A stretch of 10,443 nucleotides of DNA, from the NCBI GenBank assembly GCA_003229995.1, contig QIGJ01000217.1:1-10443 (forward strand). Direction: 5' to 3'. Source of the DNA: Gammaproteobacteria bacterium (GTDB lineage Bacteria > Pseudomonadota > Gammaproteobacteria > SZUA-152). Of the stretch, positions 1 to 7,773 are shown one piece after another. The translations under genes and the position numbers were made by a program. Below the pieces are notes generated by a model. The model was not told the origin of the DNA. It worked only from the letters and a program-made list of their open reading frames with translations, and made no database searches. Within the stretch, counting starts at the first letter, position 1. Every line of letters begins with the position of its first letter.

Positions 1-11
1 GGAGATAGTAA

Positions 12-302
12 ATGAATATTCGTCCTTTGCATGATCGAGTCATCGTTCGCCGTATGGAGGAAGAACGTACGAGTGCGGGTGGTATCGTGATACCTGATTC
101 GGCAACTGAAAAACCTGCCCAAGGTGAAGTGGTTGCTGTGGGCAAGGGAAAAATTCTTGAGAATGGCGATGTGCGTCCCCTGGATGTGAAGATTGGCGAC
201 AAGGTGCTGTTCAGCAAATACGGCGGTACCGAAGTAAAGGTGGAAGGCGAAGAACTGCTGGTGATGCGTGAAGATGATATCACGGGCGTTATCGAAGGTT
301 AG
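12..302 (+). CDS. groES: Co-chaperonin GroES (Hsp10)
   Basis: GroES is the 10-kDa cytoplasmic co-chaperonin. Its heptameric ring caps the GroEL barrel and encloses the folding substrate during the ATP cycle. The 96-aa product has the full family length. It starts [10 protein letters not shown], carries the mobile-loop region at about residues 17-32 with the GroEL-contacting GGIVI at 23-27, and contains the conserved [11 protein letters not shown] segment and the terminal LLVMREDDI. The ATG at 12 is preceded by GGAG at 1-4, which fixes the start. groEL follows after 69 bp on the same strand, so the two form the usual bicistronic operon. The promoter, and any heat-shock or CIRCE element, would lie upstream of the window. 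Confidence 0.98.
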   Translation: MNIRPLHDRVIVRRMEEERTSAGGIVIPDSATEKPAQGEVVAVGKGKILENGDVRPLDVKIGDKVLFSKYGGTEVKVEGEELLVMREDDITGVIEG

Positions 303-359
303 TCCCGTTCGCTGAACGAACAGTCACTCATCAAATTCAGTTATAAACAGACAAAATAG

Positions 360-2030
<1,671 letters not shown>

Positions 2031-2076
2031 GCCACGCTCATCCCAGAGCCTTAAGCTGTGTTTGCAGCGGTAAAAT

Positions 2077-2122
2077 AAACCCCGTCGCTGGCCTGATAAC
2101 AGGCTGTCGGCGGGTTTTTTTT
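2077..2122 (+). terminator. Intrinsic terminator of the groESL operon
   Basis: An imperfect stem is seen: AAACCCCGTCG-type left arm, GCCTG/CAGGC inner stem at 2091-2095 and 2099-2103, and a GTCGGCGGGTTT right arm. It is followed directly by an eight-T run at 2115-2122. It lies about 45 bp after the groEL stop on the same strand and shows the GC-stem plus U-tract form of a Rho-independent terminator. Confidence 0.85.
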
Positions 2123-2243
2123 GTTTGTACCTTATTGTATGGGTGTGTTGGCGTAATTGACTGTAGCGCTTCCGCATCCGGGAGTTATGGGCATTATTAC
2201 TTATCGCCCGGTAAACCGGTCGGAAACTAACTTGAAATAAGTT

Positions 2244-2262
2244 AAAGTGGCACCACTTTTTT
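2244..2262 (+). terminator. Small hairpin with T-run upstream of the bax-like gene
   Basis: AAAGTGG at 2244-2250 pairs with CCACTTT at 2253-2259, and the Ts continue to 2262. The form is that of a short intrinsic terminator. It is 120 bp beyond the groEL terminator and 70 bp before the next gene start, with no gene of its own in front. It may be a back-up terminator, an attenuator in the leader of the downstream gene, or chance. An 8-bp tandem duplication (AGATTCTC twice, 2263-2278) follows directly. Confidence 0.35.
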
Positions 2263-2331
2263 AGATTCTCAGATTCTCAGAGGCTTGGATTATTGCCTTT
2301 GCTTTTAATGCTATCTCTCACCCGGACACTC

Positions 2332-3291
2332 ATGAAAAAACACGCCATCGCACTATTGGGTTTCGGATTATTAACGCTCGTGTTGATTACCGCGATGGTG
2401 ATCGCCACACGAACCCCAGCGCATGCTCTAACCCGCTCGGCAGTGCCAATAGCCACTCACGCCAAAGATGTGAACGCCGATACCGTACGTGCATTGGACA
2501 GTATCTTTGAAACAATCGACTACCGTTGGCCACCGGGGGGACAGCAAAGTGTGCCGCCGTTGATGCTTAACAAGCTGCCCAATGGTTTTGGTGAAATCCC
2601 CGATGTTGATAAGCGCCGAGAATTGTTTTTGCGTGCCTTGTTACCCATTGTGCTCATCGAAAACCAGCGTTTGCGGGAGCAAAGGGAGCTGGCTTCCTGG
2701 TTATTGGAAGGCAACCTGCCCGCTGATGGCAGTCCTATGCGTGACTGGTTGAACAAACTGGCCAGACAATTGCGGGTGCGTGGTGATCTCAATGAATCGG
2801 CCGTACGCGAAAAAATGCGACTGCGATTGGATGAAATTCCTCCTGCACTGGCGTTGGCACAAGCCGCTATCGAAACCGGCTGGGGCAGTTCGCGTTTTGC
2901 ACTGGAGGGCAACAGTTTGTTTGGGCAATGGACTTTTGGCAAAACCGGTGGCCTGACGCCTAATAATCGTGATGCCGATGCGACGCATCTGGTGGCCAGT
3001 TTCCCTGACCTGCGTGCCTCGGTACGCGCCTATATGCGCAATCTCAATACCAGTACTGCCTACCATGAATTCCGCACTTTCCGCGCAGCGACCCGTGCTG
3101 CGGGTAAGCCGCTACATGCTTACGAGCTAGCCGGGCATCTGCATCGTTATTCCGCACATGGTGAAAATTACATTACAGAGATTCGGCGTATCATTCGCAG
3201 CCCGGCTATTGCGGCACTGGCCAAAGCCAGTCTGGCTGATGGGCAGCAGGCCTTGATGGAAGATGAGCACAACGAAAAATCTGATTCTTAA
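2332..3291 (+). CDS. Bax-like membrane-anchored glucosaminidase
   Basis: This is a probable peptidoglycan hydrolase of the Bax/FlgJ-type glucosaminidase family (endo-beta-N-acetylglucosaminidase fold), acting in the periplasm. I place the start at the ATG at 2332, giving 319 aa, because it opens a clear signal/anchor: MKKH followed by a hydrophobic stretch at about residues 5-25. Earlier in-frame TTG (2293) and ATG (2308) codons would only add a poor leader, and no strong Shine-Dalgarno decides between them. The catalytic region is PPALALAQAAIETGWGSSRF at about 170-189; Glu181 in AAIETGWGSSRFA is the expected catalytic acid. It is followed by GNSLFGQW and later by a YSAHGENY segment, both typical of the family. 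The middle part (50-160) is the Bax-specific N-terminal region. The gene stands alone between groEL and a repeat-filled gap. The exact bond cleaved cannot be told from sequence. Confidence 0.85.
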   Translation: MKKHAIALLGFGLLTLVLITAMVIATRTPAHALTRSAVPIATHAKDVNADTVRALDSIFETIDYRWPPGGQQSVPPLMLNKLPNGFGEIPDVDKRRELFLRALLPIVLIENQRLREQRELASWLLEGNLPADGSPMRDWLNKLARQLRVRGDLNESAVREKMRLRLDEIPPALALAQAAIETGWGSSRFALEGNSLFGQWTFGKTGGLTPNNRDADATHLVASFPDLRASVRAYMRNLNTSTAYHEFRTFRAATRAAGKPLHAYELAGHLHRYSAHGENYITEIRRIIRSPAIAALAKASLADGQQALMEDEHNEKSDS

Positions 3292-3328
3292 CGGGTGTTA
3301 CGCAAAAACGGTAAGTCTTTAATGTGTA

Positions 3329-3409
3329 GTAGGGGCAATCCCTGGTGTTCGTTGCCCCAAATGTTGGTGCTACTGGCATACATGTGGCACCCACAAAGGG
3401 TGCCCCTAC
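3329..3409. repeat. Outward-facing pair of GTAG-headed palindromes (REP/REPIN-like)
   Basis: The 81-bp unit begins GTAGGGGCA (3329-3337) and ends with its exact inverse TGCCCCTAC (3401-3409). Each end is a hairpin of its own: GGGGCAA 3332-3338 with TTGCCCC 3352-3358, and GGCACCC 3386-3392 with GGGTGCC 3398-3404. A GTAG tetranucleotide next to an imperfect palindrome is the hallmark of REP sequences mobilised by REP-associated tyrosine transposases. Two in opposite orientation make a REPIN/BIME-like unit. Assignment is by structure only. Confidence 0.6.
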
Positions 3410-3460
3410 GGGCATAGCCGTCAGGCTAAATCCTCCCCGGATAGATGCTTGGGTCGGTGT

Positions 3461-3625
3461 TGTTCCATTCTATTCAGCGCAGAGTAAAACCGTTTGGTGG
3501 AACCGCTGCGCTTGTTCCACCCTACCACCGGATAGAGGTGGAGCCTCGGTATAGAGGGTGGCATTGGGGCGTCCATAGCTTTTTTGTTCCTCTCGATTCA
3601 ACACAGAGCAAAACGGTAGGGTGGA
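3461..3625 (+). repeat. Imperfect 41-bp direct repeat flanking the REP cores
   Basis: The segment 3461-3501 (TGTTCC...GGTGGA) recurs in the same orientation at 3585-3625, with about 32 of 41 positions equal by eye. Shared blocks are TGTTCC, ATTCA, CAGAG, AAAAC and GGTGGA. The flanks are therefore direct repeats while the adjoining REP cores are inverted relative to each other. Confidence 0.55.
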
Positions 3626-3646
3626 ACAAGCGCAGCGGTTCCACCA
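3495..3646. repeat. Inward-facing REP pair with perfect 32-bp inverted repeat
   Basis: The left arm 3495-3526 and right arm 3615-3646 are exact reverse complements over 32 bp, separated by 88 bp. Each arm is itself a palindrome: GGTGGAAC and GTTCCACC enclose a CGCTGCG-type loop. Each carries GTAG/CTAC on its inner side (GTAG at 3616-3619; CTAC at 3522-3525). Between them is a further hairpin, CCACC 3525-3529 with GGTGG 3537-3541. As RNA or single-stranded DNA the unit could fold either as one long stem or as separate small hairpins. The structure matches a BIME/REPIN. Confidence 0.7.
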
Positions 3647-3793
3647 TGGCCTTGCAGACATCCTGTAAACTCGATTGCCTAAAAGGAAGAATAAACTCAC
3701 GTCACTCGAATGATGATGATCACTGTCAAGCGACTGATTAATGAAGACTTTCATTATCCAAATAATTAACAGGCTTGCGTAACCTGACGGTTA

Positions 3794-3805
3794 TGCCCCT
3801 ACGGG
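3794..3805. repeat. Stray REP-end fragment
   Basis: TGCCCCTACGGG at 3794-3805 exactly repeats 3401-3412, the right end of the outward-facing pair, including three bases outside it. It lies 17 bp beyond the ilvA stop codon and is probably a solitary remnant of the same repeat family. Confidence 0.45.
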
Positions 3806-3821
3806 TGCGTAACATTAGTTT

Positions 3822-5339
3822 CTAACTCAAAAATAACTGATAAGCCGGATTGTCAGTTTCTTCCTGAGCCTCATACCCCAATTCATCTAAAAATACCTGA
3901 AATTCGTCAGTATCTTCTTTGGGTACCTGAATGCCGGTCAAAATCCGTCCATAAGCTGCACCATGATTACGGTAGTGAAACAGGCTGATATTCCAGCGTT
4001 TGCCGATGCGGTTTAAAAACCGCAACAATGCACCGGGTCTTTCAGGAAACTGAAAACGGAACAGACGTTCGTTGGCGACGTGTCCGGCGCTGTGGCCACC
4101 GACCATATAACGAATGTGTACTTTGGCCATTTCGTTATCGGTCATATCCAATACGGAGTAATCACTGTTTGTCAGCTCGCTGATAAGGGCGTCTTTCTCA
4201 GTGTCGCTGCCGTGCATTTGCACGCCGACGAAGACGTGGGCTTGTGAGTCGTCACCATAACGATAATTAAATTCAGTGATGCCCCGCAGGCCGATGATGC
4301 CGCAGAATTGACGAAAGCTGCCGGGTTGCTCAGGGATGGTGACGCTGATCAGTGCTTCGCGGCGCTCACCCAGTTCGGCGCGTTCAGCGACGTGGCGTAG
4401 GCGGTCGAAGTTCATATTGGCACCGCTGTCGATGGCGACCAGATTCTGGTCGCGAATGCCCTCACGTTCGACATATTTTTTCAGTCCGGCAACGGCCAAT
4501 GCGCCAGCGGGTTCGGTGATGGAGCGGGTGTCATCGAAGATATCTTTGATGGCGGCGCAGATTTCATCGGTTTTAACGAGGATAATTTCGTCCACGGCTT
4601 TGCGGGCAATGCGAAACGGTTCTTTTCCGACTTGCCGCACGGCGACGCCGTCGGCGAAGATACCCACTTGGTCGAGCAGTACGCGTTCGTCCGCAGCCAG
4701 TGCGGCGTGCATACTGGGAGCGTCTTCAGGTTCTACGCCGATGATTTTGATTTTCGGGTGCAGGGTTTTGACCCAGGCGGCGATACCAGCAATGAGACCA
4801 CCACCGCCCACGGGTACAAAAATGGCATGGAGTGGTGAAGTGTGTTGTTCGAGGATTTCCATGGCCACCGTGCCTTGGCCCGCAATTACATCGGGGTCAT
4901 CGTAAGACGAAATGAATGTCATACCGCGTTGTTTGGCAACGCCCATTGCGTGTTCGAAGGCATCGTCGTAGGCATTACCGTGCAGAATAATTTCACCGCC
5001 CAGGTGCTCAACAGCGCGCACTTTGATGTCCGGTGTGGTTTTGGGCATGACGATGAGTGCGTCCAATCCCAAACGTTGCGCAGCCAGTGCGACGCCCTGG
5101 GCGTGATTACCCGCCGAGGCGGCGATAACCCCTTTTTGCTGTTGAGGTTTACTAAGACCAGCGATTTTATTGTAAGCGCCGCGCAACTTGAACGAAAATA
5201 CGGGTTGCAGGTCTTCTCGTTTGAGCAGTACACGGTTGTTGAGGCGTGTTGACAAACCCGGCGCGATTTCCAGTGGCGTTTTTTTAGCCACGTCATAAAC
5301 ACGGGCATTGCGGATTTTTTCAGCGTAGTCTTCAAACAT
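3822..5339 (-). CDS. ilvA: Threonine ammonia-lyase, biosynthetic (threonine deaminase)
   Basis: This PLP enzyme converts L-threonine to 2-oxobutanoate and ammonia, the first step of isoleucine synthesis, in the cytoplasm. The product is 505 aa, close to the 514-aa E. coli enzyme. The catalytic domain covers about 1-320. It has the PLP lysine Lys51 in FSFKLRGAY, SAGNHAQG at 75-82, the glycine-rich phosphate loop VGGGGLIAG at 177-185, EPAGA at 276-280 and DSGANMNFDRLR at about 304-315. Two ACT-like regulatory domains follow (about 328-402 and 423-495), as in the isoleucine-inhibited and valine-activated biosynthetic form, not the short catabolic TdcB. I start at the ATG 5339-5337 (MFEDYAEK). 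The frame stays open further upstream, but that would run across the rpiA start and has no family similarity. It is divergent from rpiA with an 87-bp gap. Confidence 0.96.
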   Translation of the reverse strand: MFEDYAEKIRNARVYDVAKKTPLEIAPGLSTRLNNRVLLKREDLQPVFSFKLRGAYNKIAGLSKPQQQKGVIAASAGNHAQGVALAAQRLGLDALIVMPKTTPDIKVRAVEHLGGEIILHGNAYDDAFEHAMGVAKQRGMTFISSYDDPDVIAGQGTVAMEILEQHTSPLHAIFVPVGGGGLIAGIAAWVKTLHPKIKIIGVEPEDAPSMHAALAADERVLLDQVGIFADGVAVRQVGKEPFRIARKAVDEIILVKTDEICAAIKDIFDDTRSITEPAGALAVAGLKKYVEREGIRDQNLVAIDSGANMNFDRLRHVAERAELGERREALISVTIPEQPGSFRQFCGIIGLRGITEFNYRYGDDSQAHVFVGVQMHGSDTEKDALISELTNSDYSVLDMTDNEMAKVHIRYMVGGHSAGHVANERLFRFQFPERPGALLRFLNRIGKRWNISLFHYRNHGAAYGRILTGIQVPKEDTDEFQVFLDELGYEAQEETDNPAYQLFLS

Positions 5340-5370
5340 CAGCGTACGGTAGCAGTTTGCTGTTGTTCTG

Positions 5371-5376
5371 TATAAT
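5371..5376 (+). promoter_or_regulatory. Possible -10 box for rpiA
   Basis: A perfect TATAAT lies at 5371-5376 in the 87-bp gap between divergent ilvA and rpiA, about 50 bp before the rpiA start. No good -35 hexamer stands at 16-18 bp spacing, so this is a tentative call from one hexamer and its position. Confidence 0.35.
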
Positions 5377-5426
5377 GACAGGGAGAAAAACCTATTATCC
5401 CTTTGGATAAACCAAGGATACAAAAA

Positions 5427-6083
5427 ATGAACCAAGATGAAATGAAAAAAGCAGTGGCTAAAGCTGCTCTGGAATACATCAAGCCGGGAATGACGGTGGG
5501 TGTGGGCACGGGCAGCACAGCCAATTTTTTTATTGATGAGCTGGCAACTATCAAGGGTCAGATCGAAACCACCGTGGCCAGTTCTGAGGCTTCGGCCGAA
5601 CGACTCAAAGGTCACGGCATTCTGGTGGAAGATCTCAACATGGTGGATTGCATTGATGTCTATGTAGATGGTGCTGACGAATCCAACCAATATCTGCATC
5701 TGATGAAAGGCGGAGGAGGGGCTCTGACTCGCGAGAAAATTGTTGCGGCAGTGTCAAAGCAATTTGTTTGTATTGCCGATGAATCCAAGCTGGTGGATAT
5801 TATGGGCGAGTTTCCACTCCCGGTTGAGGTGATACCCATGGCGCGGTCTTATGTGGCGCGGGAAATTGTGAAGCTGGGTGGCCAGCCAGCCTATCGCGAA
5901 GGCTTTGTCACGGACAATGGCAATGTCATTCTCGATATACACGGGCTGCAAATCATGAATCCGGTGGAACTGGAAAATCAGTTCAACAGCATTGTTGGCG
6001 TAGTGACTAATGGCCTGTTCGCAGTGCGTCCGGCAGATGTGTTATTGCTGGGTACGCCGGATGGTGTAAAAACGCTCACATAG
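5427..6083 (+). CDS. rpiA: Ribose-5-phosphate isomerase A
   Basis: RpiA interconverts ribose 5-phosphate and ribulose 5-phosphate in the non-oxidative pentose phosphate pathway. The 218-aa product is full length against the 219-aa E. coli protein and aligns without gaps at the active site. It shows [12 protein letters not shown] at 25-36 (phosphate-binding loop), DVYVDGADE at 77-85 with Asp81 and Asp84, [11 protein letters not shown] at 94-104 with Lys94 and the catalytic base Glu103, and ADESKLV at 118-124. I choose the ATG at 5427 because AAGGA at 5414-5418 is well spaced for it. An in-frame TTG at 5403 lacks a site. It is probably the first gene of a three-gene run with the next two small membrane or anchored proteins (gaps of 12 and 25 bp). 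Confidence 0.97.
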   Translation: MNQDEMKKAVAKAALEYIKPGMTVGVGTGSTANFFIDELATIKGQIETTVASSEASAERLKGHGILVEDLNMVDCIDVYVDGADESNQYLHLMKGGGGALTREKIVAAVSKQFVCIADESKLVDIMGEFPLPVEVIPMARSYVAREIVKLGGQPAYREGFVTDNGNVILDIHGLQIMNPVELENQFNSIVGVVTNGLFAVRPADVLLLGTPDGVKTLT

Positions 6084-6095
6084 CGTTAGTCCACC

Positions 6096-6296
6096 ATGCC
6101 TCGGTTGCTCATCACTTTAGGCATTCTTCTCGTGGTGGTCGGGGTGTTGTGGCCGTGGCTTTCAAAACTGGGGCTGGGGCGTTTGCCCGGCGATATTGTG
6201 GTGGAGCGGGAGAACGGCCGGTTTTATTTTCCGCTGACGACATCGCTGATTGTCAGTCTGGTGTTATCGCTGTTGTTTTGGTTGTTTCGTCGATAG
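6096..6296 (+). CDS. DUF2905 family small membrane protein
   Basis: This 66-aa protein has two hydrophobic helices (about 2-22 and 46-64). They are joined by the conserved loop LGRLPGDIVVERENGRFYFPLTTS, which is the signature of the DUF2905 family. Its function is unknown. Topology suggests a short hairpin in the inner membrane with the polar loop on one side. It starts at ATG 6096, 12 bp after the rpiA stop, with only a weak ribosome site, so translational coupling to rpiA is plausible. The length is normal for the family. Confidence 0.85.
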   Translation: MPRLLITLGILLVVVGVLWPWLSKLGLGRLPGDIVVERENGRFYFPLTTSLIVSLVLSLLFWLFRR

Positions 6297-6321
6297 CTTT
6301 TTTTATGCCAAAAAGTCACCT

Positions 6322-7095
6322 GTGAGCATTTTCAAGCAATTACGGATTTTATTTCTGCTACTGATCCTGTTTCTGGTAGCAGCGGGTACTTGGTTGAGCC
6401 AGTGGCGCAGTACCAGCTGGGATAAGCCGCTGGTGGTCGCGATTTATCCCATTAACGGAGACAACAGCACCCAATCCGCAGCTTATATCGAAGACTTGTC
6501 ACTGGAGACTTTTGACGATATAGAAACTTTTTTTGTGGATGAGGCCGAGCAATTTCGGTTGGCGTTAAAGCAACCGGTGGACATCGTGCTGGGGCCGGTA
6601 TTGAGCGAACGTCCCCCCGTGCCACCAAAAAACCGCAACCCGCTGAAAGTTATGTGGTGGAGTTTGAAAATACGTTGGTGGGCCTGGCAGGTCGGTCGAG
6701 ATGTCGGGCCACCGGCAAATATTCAGGTATTTGTGCTGTACCATGACCCCGAACCCCGTCCTCGACTGGCGCATTCGCTAGGTCTGCAAAAGGGGCTTTT
6801 GGGGGTGGTACATGCCTTTGCCAGTCAACGTCAGGCGGCGGGTAACAATATTGTGATTGCCCATGAGTTGTTGCATACCGTGGGTGCGACGGATAAATAT
6901 GATCCGCAGACAAATCAGCCTGTTTTCCCCACCGGCTATGCAGAGCCAGACAAAGAGCCAGTGTTGCCGCAGGAATTTGCGGAAATCATGGCGGGTCGGG
7001 TGCCGTTAAGTGATACGCAATTTCGACAGGCACAGGGACTGGGCGAGGTGATGATCGGTGAATACACGGCGCAGGAAATCCGCTGGGTAAGATGA
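6322..7095 (+). CDS. Membrane-anchored protein with metzincin-like zinc motif
   Basis: I do not recognise a named family. From the GTG at 6322 the product is 257 aa. It has an N-terminal hydrophobic anchor at about 8-24 after a basic start, then a probably periplasmic domain. Residues 181-191 read HELLHTVGATD, an exact HExxHxxGxxD zinc-binding pattern (His181, Glu182, His185, Gly188, Asp191), followed by KYD. Further on, EIMAGRVPLS at 221-230 supplies a methionine (Met223) that could be the metzincin Met-turn. A Trp-rich basic stretch (MWWSLKIRWWAW, 111-122) is notable. The frame is open back to 6250 within DUF2905, but only a TTG is available there, and the anchor starts cleanly at the GTG. 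The ribosome site is weak. The 25-bp gap makes it the likely third gene of the rpiA run. A peptidase role is inferred from the motif only. Confidence 0.7.
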   Translation: MSIFKQLRILFLLLILFLVAAGTWLSQWRSTSWDKPLVVAIYPINGDNSTQSAAYIEDLSLETFDDIETFFVDEAEQFRLALKQPVDIVLGPVLSERPPVPPKNRNPLKVMWWSLKIRWWAWQVGRDVGPPANIQVFVLYHDPEPRPRLAHSLGLQKGLLGVVHAFASQRQAAGNNIVIAHELLHTVGATDKYDPQTNQPVFPTGYAEPDKEPVLPQEFAEIMAGRVPLSDTQFRQAQGLGEVMIGEYTAQEIRWVR

Positions 7096-7124
7096 TACGT
7101 GCCATGCCCAGAGAGAGGTGATTG

Positions 7125-7159
7125 AGCGGTCATCCCGCTATATCTGCTTTTTCTCTTTT
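7125..7159 (+). terminator. Weak possible terminator after the metzincin-like gene
   Basis: AGCGG at 7125-7129 pairs with CCGCT at 7135-7139 around a 5-base loop, and a T-rich stretch follows at 7147-7159 after a short gap. It lies 30 bp past the stop codon. The stem is short and the T-run is displaced. Confidence 0.3.
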
Positions 7160-7503
7160 CCGATTCGAGGTGACTCCGTCATCTAGGCCTTCTGTTCGTA
7201 TCTGCAAAAATGCCTATCTTTTAGAATTAAAACGCACGGGTAATATTTCAACCACTATTGCCAAGCTAGCTGCGCATGAAGGTTGATGCTGACTCACTAA
7301 ATTAGTTTCTAAAATAAAGCGTCAATATGACACTTAACCCCCTTTTTTTATGGTAAGGCAAATGACGCGTAATAGCCGCTTTATTGCAAGGAATTTCAAA
7401 GCTTCCGCTCCTGCTCACGCCCCTAACCTACATCCCTGTAGGCCACGCAGCCATGGAGCAAATAAGGTGTGCACACGATCTAAATCTCAATCACCATGGG
7501 TAT

Positions 7504-7623
7504 ATGGCAAGACCTCTACGCATTAAATCTCTCAGCTTCTTTTGTCATATGAACTTGCAGGACGTTATCGCTTACACCTTTTCACTATGGACAGAATTGT
7601 ACGAGAGGAAATGTAATGATTAA
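7504..7623 (+). pseudogene. Decayed start of a REP-associated tyrosine transposase (Y1/IS200-like)
   Basis: From ATG 7504 the frame reads MARPLRIKSLSFFCHMNLQD. RAYT transposases typically begin MARPLRIE followed by a hydrophobic-G-A-F/L-YH-VTSRGN pattern. The first seven residues match exactly, and most later codons differ from that pattern by one base (TGT for TAT, CAT kept, ATG for GTG, CAG for CGG, GAC for GGC). After about 20 codons similarity is lost, and the frame closes at 7623 where about 150-300 aa would be expected. This looks like an old, heavily mutated relic. The call rests on my memory of the family pattern, not a search. Confidence 0.45.
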
Positions 7624-7704
7624 AGAACTGATCCCATTTTCTTTTCTCAACTAAAAGTTTGTCTTCCAGGCTACCAGTACACCGCTAAAATAGTTTCGCT
7701 GATG

Positions 7705-7740
7705 TGCTGGCATTGCTTTTATTTTAATAAAAGGCCAGCA
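7705..7740. repeat. Strong hairpin downstream of the rhodanese gene
   Basis: TGCTGG 7705-7710 pairs with CCAGCA 7735-7740, and inside it CTTTTATT 7716-7723 pairs with AATAAAAG 7726-7733. It lies 34 bp beyond the minus-strand rhodanese stop but has no T-run on that side. On the plus strand a T-rich tail follows at 7751-7766. It could be a transcript-end structure or the inverted end of a lost element. Confidence 0.5.
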
Positions 7741-7773
7741 TGATGCCAGTATTTCTTTGTTTTTTATTATCTG

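Larger units (their letters stand above)
3292..3821. other. Gene-free gap filled with REP-like palindromes
   Basis: No convincing gene is present between the bax-like stop and the ilvA stop. Short open frames here simply read through palindromic repeats. The stretch holds two inverted REP-type pairs and a fragment, described separately. The first 35 bp, 3411-3460 and 3650-3780 show nothing recognisable. I see no clean intrinsic terminator for ilvA, which ends at 3822 on the minus strand. Confidence 0.7.
7096..7773. other. Mostly non-coding stretch with element debris
   Basis: No intact gene is seen. Base composition becomes more AT-rich from about 7200. Recognisable contents are the weak terminator near 7125, a palindrome CCTAC/GTAGG at about 7427-7443, a decayed transposase start at 7504 and a strong hairpin at 7705-7740. 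Nothing recognisable is visible in 7160-7420. Confidence 0.6.

Noticed and set aside
1..14. Nearly identical leaders GGAGATAGTAAATG before groES and GGAGATAGTAATG before the rhodanese
   Set aside because: A 10-base match around a ribosome site between otherwise unrelated genes is most simply chance.
3329..3646. CRISPR array
   Set aside because: There are only two or three palindromic units of differing sequence and polarity, no regular spacers and no cas genes.
3345..3741. Short open frames within the REP-filled gap
   Set aside because: They read through palindromes on both strands and lack ribosome sites and protein-like composition.
5340..5699. Upstream in-frame extension of ilvA by 120 residues
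   Set aside because: It would overlap the rpiA start and its ribosome site, has no likeness to threonine deaminase, and the 505-aa form already has family length.
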